A stretch of DNA of 64,000 bases. Origin: Blastomussa wellsi. Taxonomy: Eukaryota; Cnidaria; Anthozoa; Scleractinia; Plerogyridae. The translations under genes were made by a program, and so were the position numbers. Location of the stretch: assembly GCA_947652115.1 (NCBI GenBank), contig OX393561.1:40724008-40788007 (forward strand). Reading direction: 5' to 3'. Position 1 is the first letter of the stretch, and the number at the start of each line of letters is the position of its first letter. Below are positions 24,793-35,148 of the stretch, one piece after another. Under the pieces are notes generated by a model. It ran no database searches, had not been told where the DNA came from, and saw only the letters and a program-made list of their open reading frames with translations.

Positions 24793-27700
24793 GTAAGATA
24801 TTTACCATCTGTTTAGATTCCTATCTGATACGAAGCTATTAATAAACTGCTAACCTTTCGGGAGATAATTAATGATGAATATTTTCAAGAAGAGGTGCCT
24901 TCACAATAATTGTGGGACAATAGATCAATAATTACCGCCTTGTCTGCATATAATGAGATTATTGGAATCATGGGTGGTTACTTTCTGTATCTCAGGACTA
25001 AGCCTTTTCTCTTGGCAGGCCTAGGATTACCGCTTTTGTGGTTTACTTACTTTTAAAGACACATGAAGCGCGAATCGAAAGACACTCTAAAGTCGAGAAT
25101 GAGTAGTTTATAAAGGGGCTCTTTCATGATCATGAATAACACATCTTGAAAGTTAAGACTAAATTTTTCAAGTTTGTAATTTACAATCCATCTCAATCTT
25201 CCTCGTTCGAAACCATCCTTGTTATGTCTCAGTTTATTGTTGTGGGGAGGGGGAGGAGGAAGGGGAGGGGGTGGGTACTCGACATATCATTAGGCAGGGA
25301 GGTGTGGCCTGGGCACTCATACCACGTTGTTTCAGCCTTGCAGTAGTCGTTCATACCCTGACCCCGTTTTTTAAAAGACACAAATCCCTAAGTTTCCCAC
25401 CCTATTTAAGCCAGAACTCCGACTTTTGAGACCCCATTGAAGACAAGAATAGAACAGTAATTACAAATAATTATATTTACAGCTGTTCAGCATGGAGTCA
25501 CTAAGCTGTTTACGTTAATTGCGCCAACAGAAAATGGTAAAAATCTGTCTTGTGATGCTTATCCTATTAAGACACCCTATTTAGAGAAAACAAACTCGCC
25601 ATTCAGGTCAGACTCGAACTGATTTTAATAGCTCCACAAACCAAAAGGCCTTGCAGTCTGTGAATAGGATCGGCCTGAAAGGAGCTGATGACGCGAGTGA
25701 AGAGGCACAACTGTAAACGATCGGGGAAGGGGTGGGACAGCAGAGCTCTATCCCTCTCACTCGCCTTCTTATCTTCCCCCTCATCCTTCTACCCACTTTT
25801 CTTCTTTTGTTTTGATGGGGCTTTTCCGCCCCATCCCCGCTAGAGAGCCTGTTCACGGGCCACTGGGCCATGCCACCGTACCTCACAGTGGGTACATTAA
25901 AACTCCCATATAAAATAAGGGACGGGGTTGGATTATTGGAACCCCTTCATTAAAGATAACAGAACCGCGTTTGGTAGGCGCGGCTAGAATTCATTTACAT
26001 GTCTAAAGGAGTAAAAGCTATTTATGAGTTGTTATTTTCGTGTTTTTTTTCAAACTTAATGGAGCTACGTCACAATATTTTGAATCATTTCTTGCGACGA
26101 ATCAAATTCCCTTAAACGTAGGAAACCTAAAACTAATAGTTTACTAAGGAAGAAAAACAGTAAAGAGGTGACACTAAACCAAAATGGAACAAGGATGGCA
26201 AAGGATAGAGAAGATTGAGGCGGATTGCAAATAACGAATTTAAAAAATTTAGGCTAATTTTTTCAAAACGCGAAAACCTACCGCTAACAGTGCCAGAATA
26301 CATGTAATTGATTGACTGAATAACTTTGACAGTTGTTATTTTATGGTCTTTTCCGGTCCGATTTAATTTTCTTGAGGAGAACGGCGGCCGCGTACAGCCT
26401 ATCATTTTAGATTTAAAAACATCGTGAACCAAAAAGTCGAATTTTATCCCCTCAAGGGATCACCTGTCATCCGCATCGCTTAAATGTGGGAGTCGTTCCT
26501 CCCCCAACCCCACGGAACTTTACAAACGAATGCGCGTATGGCCAAAATTGGTGTGGTAAATTGTTGTTCAGAAATCATTCTTTGTTTGCTTGCTCAGTGA
26601 GAGCTTATCCAGTAAGGGAACATTAAATTATAATTTTACTGTTGCAGCTCTTACTTATAATTAACTCCTTACTGAATAAAAATATTAGTAGCTGTGAATC
26701 ACAACAAAGGTTAAACATTTCTTTTCCAATGTTTTCCAAAGTTCGAAATCTGAGCGATTCTGATGTGACTACTGGATAAACTCTACTTTCGTAAAAGGAT
26801 TATCGGAGTTATAAATAATATGCTTAATATTATATATATAGTGCTAAGTCAATTAGTTGATAATAGCCACATTTCAGTTTTGCTGACTTTAATTGGAGAT
26901 TTTCCTCGTCCGCTAGGTAACATTCCCAACTTATAATTTCCAGGAATGGCAACCATTTTTGTCAACTGGAGAAGCTCTAAACGGTTTTCTGTATCTTCTT
27001 GTTTGGATGCCAACATGAAAGAAGATATTAATAAACTGATCCACGGCCTTTCAGAGAAGACGAGCAGACAGTGTAATAAAGGGGAAATTTAAGATCTCGG
27101 CCCACTTAATCATTTTAATCAGTTTAGTTAGTCTGTAATGAGATTATGAAAATCTTCTTGAGTGGCCGATTTCTGTCTGTATGGGATCGGGACCAAAGTC
27201 ATCTGACATGAGGCCTGGTGAACAAACGTTTTAATAGCATTTAAGGAACTAATACGATTTTGTTGTATTTTGTACACCTTAAAACTTCGCCATTAATTTT
27301 CTCGAAATTGCTCTTAAAAAAATTCTTCAAATTTGGCAGACCTCAAGAAACGCTTGTCAGGTTAAAGATCCAGGAAGGGTTTTCCAAAATTATCTCTTAG
27401 TGACAAGTTATTCGGTCTCATGTAAAGTGGGGCATGACGTCACTACGTTGCTATTGTAACTCCGATCACGATAAAACGTATTTCATCTGAAACTTTGATC
27501 TTTCTCTAGTGCATTTGGAGCAATCGATTTTCTGTCAGATACTCTATGGTGGTACACTAGCTGCTCAAAGTTGAAAGGTATCGTCACTCAACAATCCGAT
27601 CGAGCCACCTTAAGAACCATGTTGTATGTCTATTGTGTTTACCATTCAAATAATTCCCCAAGTATTTGCAAGTACTGTACTCTACTACAGTATCAAAGAA

Positions 27701-28629
27701 AGCTTTCTGATCATCTACAACTCCGTGAGAATCACAAAATAAATGTAAAATATCAAATATTGTTATGCTTTGTTAAGGACATATGCTCTACATGTACCTG
27801 CACGGAACTGCCTATAGGCATTGCTCTATGGTACAAACAAATGATTTATACAGTACTCTATTATGAGATGATGCGGTCCACATCACAAGTGACTACATCG
27901 TGAGACAAACGATAACTCCTTAATTACTATACTTTATACCACGATGAACAACAACAACCTTTTTCACGACATTATTCAGATGAAATTCATATGAAAATAT
28001 AAGAACCTATTTTAAGAACCTTGGTAGCCTAAATTTGCGTTAAGTACCATTTATATAAGAACCTATTTAGACTAAATTGAAAAATTCAGGTTCTTATACG
28101 CGGGCTATTACTGTATTAAAAACAAGAGAATTTCGTCTCCTGAGAACTTTAGAAGTTTAGTCTTCTGATTTACAACCAAAAATATCAAGAAGATGGACTT
28201 ACTTTGACACGGCAGTGGCACGGCTAACTGTACTGTAATGTATTATATCTCCCATACAAAATTGAGGTTTACAGAACGCCTTCCTTGATTCTCAACTTTT
28301 GTAGGCACTTGCAGACACTCGAAGCAGTCGAATGCGCGGCAATCTGTTACTCGTGACACTGATGACGCAACAAAGCTACATCCACGCGAGAGGCTACGCA
28401 AATTTGCGGGGGTGCGCGCGAGTTTATGACATCTAGGATGGCGCAATTTGTTCTAAAAATAGCGCGCGCGGATCCCAATACTTACGGTCTCCAACCCCGA
28501 TTATGGCTCCTGTATTATTATGTTATTATGCAAGCAAGAATGCGTTTTAATTCGGATGCTGAAAATATTTTGGAAACGTCAATATTCATATCCGCTTACT
28601 CTTTATTGTCAGCTAAACGTTGATAATTT
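24793..28629. other. Intergenic, nothing recognised
   Basis: Only short frames without domain signals are present. A 99-bp segment at 27873-27971 is repeated at 32545-32642. Confidence 0.55.
27873..27971. repeat. Dispersed direct repeat, copy A
   Basis: Starts GCGGTCCACATCACAA and runs through GATAACTCCTTAATTACTAT. It is almost identical to 32545-32642, 4.7 kb away in the same orientation. Confidence 0.85.
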
Positions 28630-28832
28630 TTAGGGACCAAACGTTTATTACATCCCAGGGGGGCGGGGGAGGGGAGGGTTGTGGTGGTTTTTAAAAAGCG
28701 TGGTGTTTCAAAACTGTACCCCCAAAAATTCCAATATTCCCGTTCTTCGGCCTTTTCAACTTTAGAAGAAAATGAAAACAAACGGTTAAACATTATCAAT
28801 AGACAACGCATGGTAAAAACTTATATAAACTT

Positions 28833-28864
28833 GACGTTTCGTATGCGTCAACATACATCTTCAG
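28833..28864 (-). ncRNA. Candidate hammerhead ribozyme core
   Basis: On the minus strand the order is CTGAAGA, then a stem GTATG/CATAC around a short loop, then GAAACGTC. This matches the conserved CUGANGA-stem II-GAAA core of the hammerhead motifs reported in Penelope-like elements. It sits just downstream of the endonuclease fragment, where the element's 3' terminal repeat should be. Stem I was not resolved, so activity is uncertain. Confidence 0.45.
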
Positions 28865-28989
28865 AAGTGACGGTTATAACAGTTACAAAACATTTAAAAA
28901 TTCAAAAAATAAAGCCAGGTACTGGTGACTAGCTAGCTAAAAACAATGCCGAAATTGATACATCCAATAGTTGATACTTACGGTAGAAA

Positions 28990-29905
28990 TTAATCAAGAA
29001 ACAGCTTCTCACTTCCAATGTTTTCATTAAGTGACGGTTTTAAGTCACTGATTAATAACGTTTCTTTAATTTTACCCTGCAAGTCGCACTTTCCAGTAGC
29101 GAGGATTTCAAAATGGTCCCATTTGATGTTGTGACCTGTAGAAATGGCATGGTCAGCAACCGCGGAGGCGTGACCATCTTGTGTGAGAGCCTTGAAATGT
29201 TCGGTCTTCCTGTTGATGTAATCGTCGTTTGGTTTTACCGACGTAGAAGGAATCACAGTCCCAACAATTAGCCTTGTACACCACTTTTGATCTTTGAGAG
29301 CGGCTAAAACGATCTTTGTATTGAAGGAAAGACTTGACCATACAGGTGTTTTGAAAAATAACCTTGAGATTGACAAATCGATCCATAAAACTTTCTGACA
29401 CAAAATTTAACACGTCGCGCAAGAACTTCGCTTTGGAAACCTAAAAAAAGGCAAGACTAGGAAAACTGTCTTTTCAAAACATCATTAATGTTATAACAAA
29501 GTACGCCTCTCGGGTAACCATTTTGAAAGAGAGTTTTCTTTAAATCAAAGAGCGCCGACATCTAAAAACGGGATTTCCTGATTTTCTTCAAGTTCCATAG
29601 TGAACTTGATATTTGGATGTCTGGAGTTGAGATACTGCAGAAAGCCAGCAGCGGTGGCTTCACTGTCGAACAACGAAAATGTGTCATCCACATATCTGAA
29701 CCAGATGGAGGGACGAGAATCAACATTAGTCATCCATTTCTCTGAAAAGTCACACACGAAAATGTTAGCTAATACTGACCTAGTGGAGACCCCATGGCGA
29801 GCACAAGCGCAAAAGGTACGAGTCTCTATGGGCGTCTGGGGGCATGTTTCCCCGGAAAGTTTTCTACATATACAGGCCTCTAAGATGCCATTTCCTGCAT
29901 TCTGA
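28990..29905 (-). pseudogene. Penelope-like element, RT plus GIY-YIG remnant
   Basis: Reading the minus strand from 29905 down, three pieces of a Penelope-like polyprotein appear in order. First is an RT motif MGSPLG (about 29796-29779). It is followed by a frame break at which one base appears lost. Second is an RT segment with the catalytic box FRYVDDTFSLF and a later PFLDV (29757-29545). Third is a GIY-YIG endonuclease segment, with VVYKANCWDCDSFYVGKTKR in one frame and the C-terminal part (ISTGHNIKWDHFEIL) in another (29422-28990). The frames are not continuous, the element is truncated at its 5' end, and it is certainly dead. Penelope elements pair exactly these RT and GIY-YIG domains, so the identification is firm despite the decay. 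Confidence 0.8.
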
Positions 29906-30095
29906 AAGGTAACAAGTATTGTCTCAGTTGTAAAACTTTTTAGACTTCCGATGCTGTGTCATAACATTTGACCCCCTCACGTTTTTTGTAAGATAAAAAT
30001 GTATCCCCCAAAAGGGATCTTGTTTCAAAATTGTAGCCCCCCCCCCTCCAAAACCACCGCCCCCCACTGGGACGTAATAAACGATCGGTCCCTTA

Positions 30096-31556
30096 CACCG
30101 ATTGAGAATAAAGTTTAATATTCTTGTTATACCTCAAAACAGGTAAAAACAACACAATTCGCTATCACAATTCGCTATGACCCGCCGACGAGGCCCCCTT
30201 CACATGTACTCACATGTGTCCCCCCTACCTTATTTAAATGTTGAATTCCACGAATCCCACATCCCCCTGTTTAAAACAAGTTTTGACGCATAGTTTTGTT
30301 TTGAGTAAAACAATAGTTTTAAAAATGCCCGAGAAGCAAAATTCTCACGTGAGGCTAGAAGACTCCAAATCCACATATTAATTCGCATATAAAAAGAGTT
30401 GTGACGCAAGGGGGCTTTCCCAGCTCGAGTATTGCGATTGTTGTCGCCAATTCGTGGAACCACAGTGCAGACGCGCATGGGGATGTTGTCAATGCTGAAT
30501 AAAAAAAACTGATCCCTAAACTCTTAGTTGGTTTGCACAACATTAATTTCTTGTTTCGCGTGACTATAAATGCAATTATTGATCTGGGTGCATTCTCTAT
30601 ACATGGCTCAAGAAAGCGGGCTCGAAACCGAAACTATTTCTGATTAAAAAGGGTCTTCCCCTATTGCACCCAATGCATTGCTTTCTGTACAGCAATTGGT
30701 TGACGCGAACGTCACGGGATGTGCATGGGGCATGGACAAAGCAACACAAAACTGACTTTCCTTTCAATGATTTGTCAATTTGTACCAGCAGCTTTGGGCA
30801 AGAACTGCAGCGAACAGTGTATTCTTTACCGGTAAGTTCGTTTTGCTCTTAGAAGTTGTTCTGTGGTAGACATTGTGGTATCATGGTAGACATCGTTTCA
30901 AATATTTGACAACAACGAGTTGAACTAGCGTGCATCACTTTAGAAAGTGAACTTATGCAACTCAATCGTTTAGTTCATAGAAACGGCTTTTAACGAGGGC
31001 CCAGGTAGCAAAACCAGTTAAGAAAGTTGAGACTGGGCACATTTGCTTAGATATTTTCTATGGTTCTATAATTACTAACGGATGCAGTGAAAAGAAAACG
31101 AGGACACAAATGATTAAAGGTCTGCCACACTTTGCCGATGATGAAGTAACGCGGGATTTAAAAAGAGCAGATTTCAGTCCTAACTTTAACTAGACGCACA
31201 ACTGCGTGTACTCGGGCTTCTCTTTTAGAAATCAACTTGGTTTGCTCTGTTTTCTCATAACGTTTACCGATTACGTTATTTTAATTAAAGCGATATTACA
31301 TTTAGTGTAAACTAAAACAGTTTGGACTCTATCCAATTTCTTAGCTGAAAAGCAAAGTAGCAGAAGGTTTTAAAGAACGAAGTCTCATTGTTTGCGGATT
31401 TGCGAACTGTTGTTGCCTTTCCGAAAATCGAAGCTGTCGAGGGCATTTTTATCTCCTCGAAAAAAACAGGCATTCCATTTTCTATATGACTCATATGGAA
31501 AATGGAATGCCTGTTGTGAAGTACAGGCCGTTGAGCTGATATTCAGGTTAAATAAT
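30096..31556. other. Intergenic, nothing recognised
   Basis: Only a small perfect hairpin is notable: arms CAGGCATTCCATTTTC and its complement at 31467-31513. Confidence 0.55.
31467..31513. repeat. Short hairpin palindrome
   Basis: A 16-bp arm, CAGGCATTCCATTTTC, pairs with GAAAATGGAATGCCTG across a 15-base AT-rich loop. Confidence 0.8.
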
Positions 31557-31599
31557 CTCAGTATCGGGTGTCAGTAAAACGCGGGGCCGGGGCCGGGGC

Positions 31600-31636
<37 letters not shown>

Positions 31637-32311
31637 TATTTTTTTCTCTATTTCTCTTTTTCTCTTGTTTGTTTTCTTTTTTTTGTTTTTTTCTTTTTTA
31701 ACCTCAACGCAGATTTCTGGATTTACATCAGCAGTGAATCATTTTCTATATCTTCGAATTCGCATCTGTAAAGCAAAGTAGCCAGGAGCCAGTCAAATTG
31801 TAAACAGTGACAATTTTGATGCCACTGACTGGACTTATCAATAAATAGGTTATACAATTAAGTAGACATACCGCAAACAATGCTCGTGACACTTAGTCAA
31901 ACAGTGGAATATTTAGAAACCTCACTTTGATGGCGAATTTTTGAGACACTTTAATGCGCTTACATAACGTGCAAATCAACTGGTCAAAGGTAACGTGGAC
32001 TTCTAGTAGTGTGTCATGGCCGTTTGGTTTTTGTGGAGTTCTACGGCTGTTACATGGGATAACGAATTTGCAGGTAGGTCAGTCTGTTGACTAGCCAGGG
32101 AGATTACAATTCATGATTACACGACAATATGTAGTAAATCTGATAATATTCAACCCAGGGTACGACAGAATAAACGTTGTTTAAAACATCAGGAATGATC
32201 TTAGTTACAGCTGTAGTAATTTATTTCTTAGAAACACAACTTTACAGTGAAGGAGAAAAGGAAGAAAATAGCAAAAAGGAAAATTAAAAAAAAAAAATAT
32301 TTAAAAAAAGA

Positions 32312-32342
<31 letters not shown>

Positions 32343-32385
32343 GCCCCGGCCCCGTCCCCGCGTTTTACTGACACCCCTCAGTATC
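31557..32385. mobile_element. Mutator-like MITE with GGGGCC/GGGGTC ends
   Basis: Element 31566-32376 (811 bp) begins GGGTGTCAGTAAAACGCGGG and ends with the inverted copy. The 9-bp sequence CTCAGTATC flanks it exactly on both sides (31557-31565, 32377-32385), the duplication length of Mutator-like elements. Each terminal repeat continues into a hexanucleotide array, GGGGCC then GGGGTC (31583-31637 and, as the complement, 32312-32358), then a pyrimidine or purine tract. The interior has no transposase. Confidence 0.85.
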
Positions 32386-32544
32386 AAGTCCAAAATACAC
32401 AGTTTCATTTAGTGCAATATCCAGAAACTTCTATCATGTATCAAACATAAAGTTTTATAAAGATGAGATAGTGTCAATTAAACTGTCGATCGTGAGACAT
32501 CATGTCTCTAGTAATTAAGGTTAGCAGTATGCAGCCGAAACGTC

Positions 32545-32642
32545 GCGGTCCACATCACAAATGACTACATCGTGAGACAAACGATAACTCCTTAATTACT
32601 ATACTTTATACCACGATGAACAACGACCTTTTTAACGACATC
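32545..32642. repeat. Dispersed direct repeat, copy B
   Basis: Near-identical to 27873-27971. Just upstream is CCGAAACGTCGCGG, reminiscent of Penelope-element termini. A minus-strand frame of 83 codons (32857-32606) reads into it but shows no domain I can name. Confidence 0.8.
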
Positions 32643-33376
32643 ATGTCTCTATCTTCACGTTTGTTAAATTGCCAGCAAAATTCATTAGTCGGAAAGCCAT
32701 GGGAAATAGTTTTGCGATGCGTTCCCAACTTATGATCGTTATCTCGTAACGAAGAGATCCAATGTTCTAGGTTTCTTGATTCACTCGGAAGAGTTCGCTC
32801 GTAAAGTTCTCTCGTAAAGTTCATGGACCGACCCGTTCCAAAGTAGACACTTGACATGTTTTAGTATGGGTCTACAATGGATTTAGCGTACTAGACATCA
32901 CAGTAAACATTTTAAGCTTTACATTCCCTGACATTCCACCGAAAACAGATAGCTTCGTACATTTGTCTGTCTTCTTCGTACATCGGTCTCTTCTTTTATA
33001 CTGTTCGCATAATAAGGAGGGTGGATCACACAGGGAAAACAAATTCAAAGTGACACTTCTATTGTTTTAGTTGATAAAAGGCAGTTGGCGCTCGCGCATG
33101 CGCAAAATCGTGATAGTGTCCCTTTAAAAAACGTTCTCGCGTATTATTTGGAAGAAGGTTGAACTGGTGTTCGCAGTTGACACAGCGGCTCAATCAACAA
33201 CAAAAAAAAAAAAACCGCACAGTCCCTTCTTTTTAAAAAAACTTTCAATTCCGGGAAATTTCCAAAAAAGTCATGAAGCGTATCAATCACGAGAAAAGTC
33301 ACGATATAAAGCAACTTCCTGTTTTTCTACGAATGACTGCTTACGCGTAAGTTAATTTTTTATCTCGGTATATATT

Positions 33377-33660
33377 ATGGATACTAACATGGATAACTTA
33401 TATCTTAAAATGTTAGAAGCTTTTCCAGAATATTCCTGTGAGAAGTAAGAAGCTCAATGTTGCGTGAATCAAAGAATTGTGAATGATGAAGGTAGTTATG
33501 TATGTGAAAATTGTGGTTTAATACAGAGTTATGATATGGTCAATGATTACTATGAAGGTTTTTACCAGAATATTTATAAAATGAGTAGAAAATCGGTTTA
33601 TAATCGAAAATATCATATAGATAATACTCTCAGAGATATACGTTAAAAGAATCACATAAG
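33377..33660 (+). pseudogene. Zinc-ribbon protein, virus-like, broken
   Basis: An ATG at 33377 opens a frame that meets an in-frame TAA at 33446-33448 and continues to a second stop near 33644. After the first stop the frame carries a paired-Cys zinc ribbon (CC, later CENCG), then the motif KSVYNRKYHIDN. This is like the small zinc-ribbon late transcription factors (VLTF3 type) of large DNA viruses and virus-derived elements in animal genomes. The match is from pattern memory only. The early stop and the short length indicate decay. It converges on the minus-strand frames that follow. Confidence 0.4.
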
Positions 33661-33669
33661 TCTTACTCT

Positions 33670-34160
33670 TCATGAAAGAAATATAATCGATTTATCATTT
33701 AAATTTCTCGGAAAAGTCTCGAATCTTTCAACGACAGGCGCAATGTCAATAATAAGAGCATCTTTATGAGACATTGTAAGAGTAAAGTTCTCACGTCGTG
33801 AAAACTGACCAGTTCTTAGGCAATTCTTTATTTCATTTAAGAGATGTTTGTAAGATTGATATGCGTATTTACATGTGTTTATCTTTTCATCAATATTTTT
33901 ATGCTTCCAGTAAATTTGAATAAAGATGGCAGTTGTAGAGATTCCAATCAAAGCAATCCCGCTGGTAGCAAAACTCCGCGACCGGCAAATAAGACAGTAC
34001 TAGCGTCTGCTATGATTTTCCATTTTCGATATTTCTTATAAGCTTCCTCATAACACCAACATTTCTTATAATGTGACTTATAATACGCTTTCAACTCCTC
34101 CGCCTCTTCAGACGTCAATTTCTCGGAAATATGATTAAAGTAAATTGCTTTCTGCTTCAT
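33670..34160 (-). pseudogene. Small membrane protein, frameshifted
   Basis: Two overlapping minus-strand frames join into one product. The N-terminal part (34160-33948) is charged and Lys/Tyr-rich and ends in a hydrophobic segment. The C-terminal part (33951-33670) begins with a second hydrophobic segment, GISTTAIFIQIYW, and a hydrophilic tail. A shift of frame near 33960 splits them. Two adjacent membrane spans followed by a helical tail are visible. The family is not recognised. It belongs to the compact AT-rich block 33.4-35.1 kb. Confidence 0.45.
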
Positions 34161-34166
34161 ATATTA

Positions 34167-34403
34167 TTAGTTTACATAAATTCCATTATGGATTTCATTG
34201 AGTAAAATTTGATGGTGCTTCACTTCATCTGCGTCAAAGAATTTATCTGATGATATAGCAATTTTTTCAGTTTTATAATTCCAGTTTCCAAAATTTATTT
34301 TTCTAACTGGAGCATCATCTGAATTGAAAGATTTGCTTACTTCGGCTCCATTCACATTCATTTTTAATTTATATGTGCCATAATTTTTACAAAACCAAAG
34401 CAT
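34167..34403 (-). CDS. Small ORF in virus-like block
   Basis: 78 codons with ATG start, 6 bases upstream of the next minus-strand frame and overlapping the previous one by 17 bases, as in compact viral gene sets. It is rich in Asn, Lys and Phe and contains FGNWNYKTEKIAISSDKF. I do not recognise a domain. It may be intact or a 3' fragment. Confidence 0.4.
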   Translation of the reverse strand: MLWFCKNYGTYKLKMNVNGAEVSKSFNSDDAPVRKINFGNWNYKTEKIAISSDKFFDADEVKHHQILLNEIHNGIYVN

Positions 34404-34596
34404 TTATTTTTTTACCACTATAACTGCTGACGAATGATGAATGTGCTTGTTTATTATCTTTTTGAATAGCTATAATATTTGAGCGGGTTACGAAAAAGTA
34501 AAAAATTAATTGACCAGATGCATCATGAAAACTGATGGTAGAATATATATTTTTATGTTCAAATACAATAACAAACGTAAATTTATTTGCATCCAA
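34387..34596 (-). CDS. Small ORF in virus-like block
   Basis: 69 codons; beta-strand-like alternation of hydrophobic residues (VIVFEHKNIYSTISFHD). No domain recognised. The overlap with the next frame suggests either compact coding or a frameshift joining the two into one ~140-residue protein. Confidence 0.35.
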   Translation of the reverse strand: MDANKFTFVIVFEHKNIYSTISFHDASGQLIFYFFVTRSNIIAIQKDNKQAHSSFVSSYSGKKINALVL

Positions 34597-34686
34597 GTTT
34601 AAATCAATATCATATCAGAGTTGCATTTGAATTATTTACACTTTTTACTCCTGTTATTTCAATACCAAAGGATTGTGTATTTAAAT

Positions 34687-35064
34687 TTAAATTTTTTGGA
34701 TTTCTAAAGTCAAAAAAGGATCGAATAACTGAAGATAAATCCCATCATTAATCAATTTACGATCCATCTGATTTTCTTCTCTCAAGATATCAGAATATTG
34801 CTTTGGAAGATATAAAGATACAGCAGAGTCTTCATCATCACTGGCGGAAATACCTCTTATGATTTTATTACCCATATTTATTGACTCTTCAAAGTGAATC
34901 TCATTGTCTTTATAATAATACAATGCATCATAAATATTAGAGTCAACATCACTTGAATACCCCCTTATCCCATATTGAATCAAATCACACTTTTCCCATT
35001 GATTATGACTGACTTTCCAGCCGGAAGCACGGTACCTTTCTGAAAGCCAGTGAAGTGATTTCAC
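34687..35064 (-). CDS. 125-aa ORF in virus-like block
   Basis: It begins MKSLHWLSERYRASGWKVS and is acidic in the middle (ISASDDEDSAV). No transmembrane segment or signal peptide is evident and I cannot name a family. Composition is AT-rich like its neighbours 33.4-34.6 kb and unlike the EGF-Hint gene that starts 85 bases beyond its 5' end. It is probably the first gene of the minus-strand set, running toward the zinc-ribbon gene. Confidence 0.45.
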   Translation of the reverse strand: MKSLHWLSERYRASGWKVSHNQWEKCDLIQYGIRGYSSDVDSNIYDALYYYKDNEIHFEESINMGNKIIRGISASDDEDSAVSLYLPKQYSDILREENQMDRKLINDGIYLQLFDPFLTLEIQKI

Positions 35065-35148
35065 AAAAGATGATGATGATTTTTATTTATCTCTTCGCGT
35101 AAAGGCATTTATGGCTAACGTTTTCTGCAGGATTTAGACAAAGTCAAG

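Larger units (their letters stand above)
28630..30095. mobile_element. Harbinger-like element split by Penelope insert
   Basis: The left end, GGGACCAAACGTTTATTACA (28633 on), is inverted and diverged at the right end, closing GTAATAAACGATCGGTCCC (30074-30092). TTA flanks both sides (28630-28632, 30093-30095), as in PIF/Harbinger elements. The inner halves keep matching G-rich and polypyrimidine stretches next to the ends. The centre is a Penelope-like fragment, so the retroelement appears to have landed in a smaller MITE-like element. Confidence 0.65.

Noticed and set aside
31568..31771. Frame with Gly-Val/Gly-Ala repeats
   Set aside because: A translation of the GGGGCC/GGGGTC array at the transposon end, not a gene.
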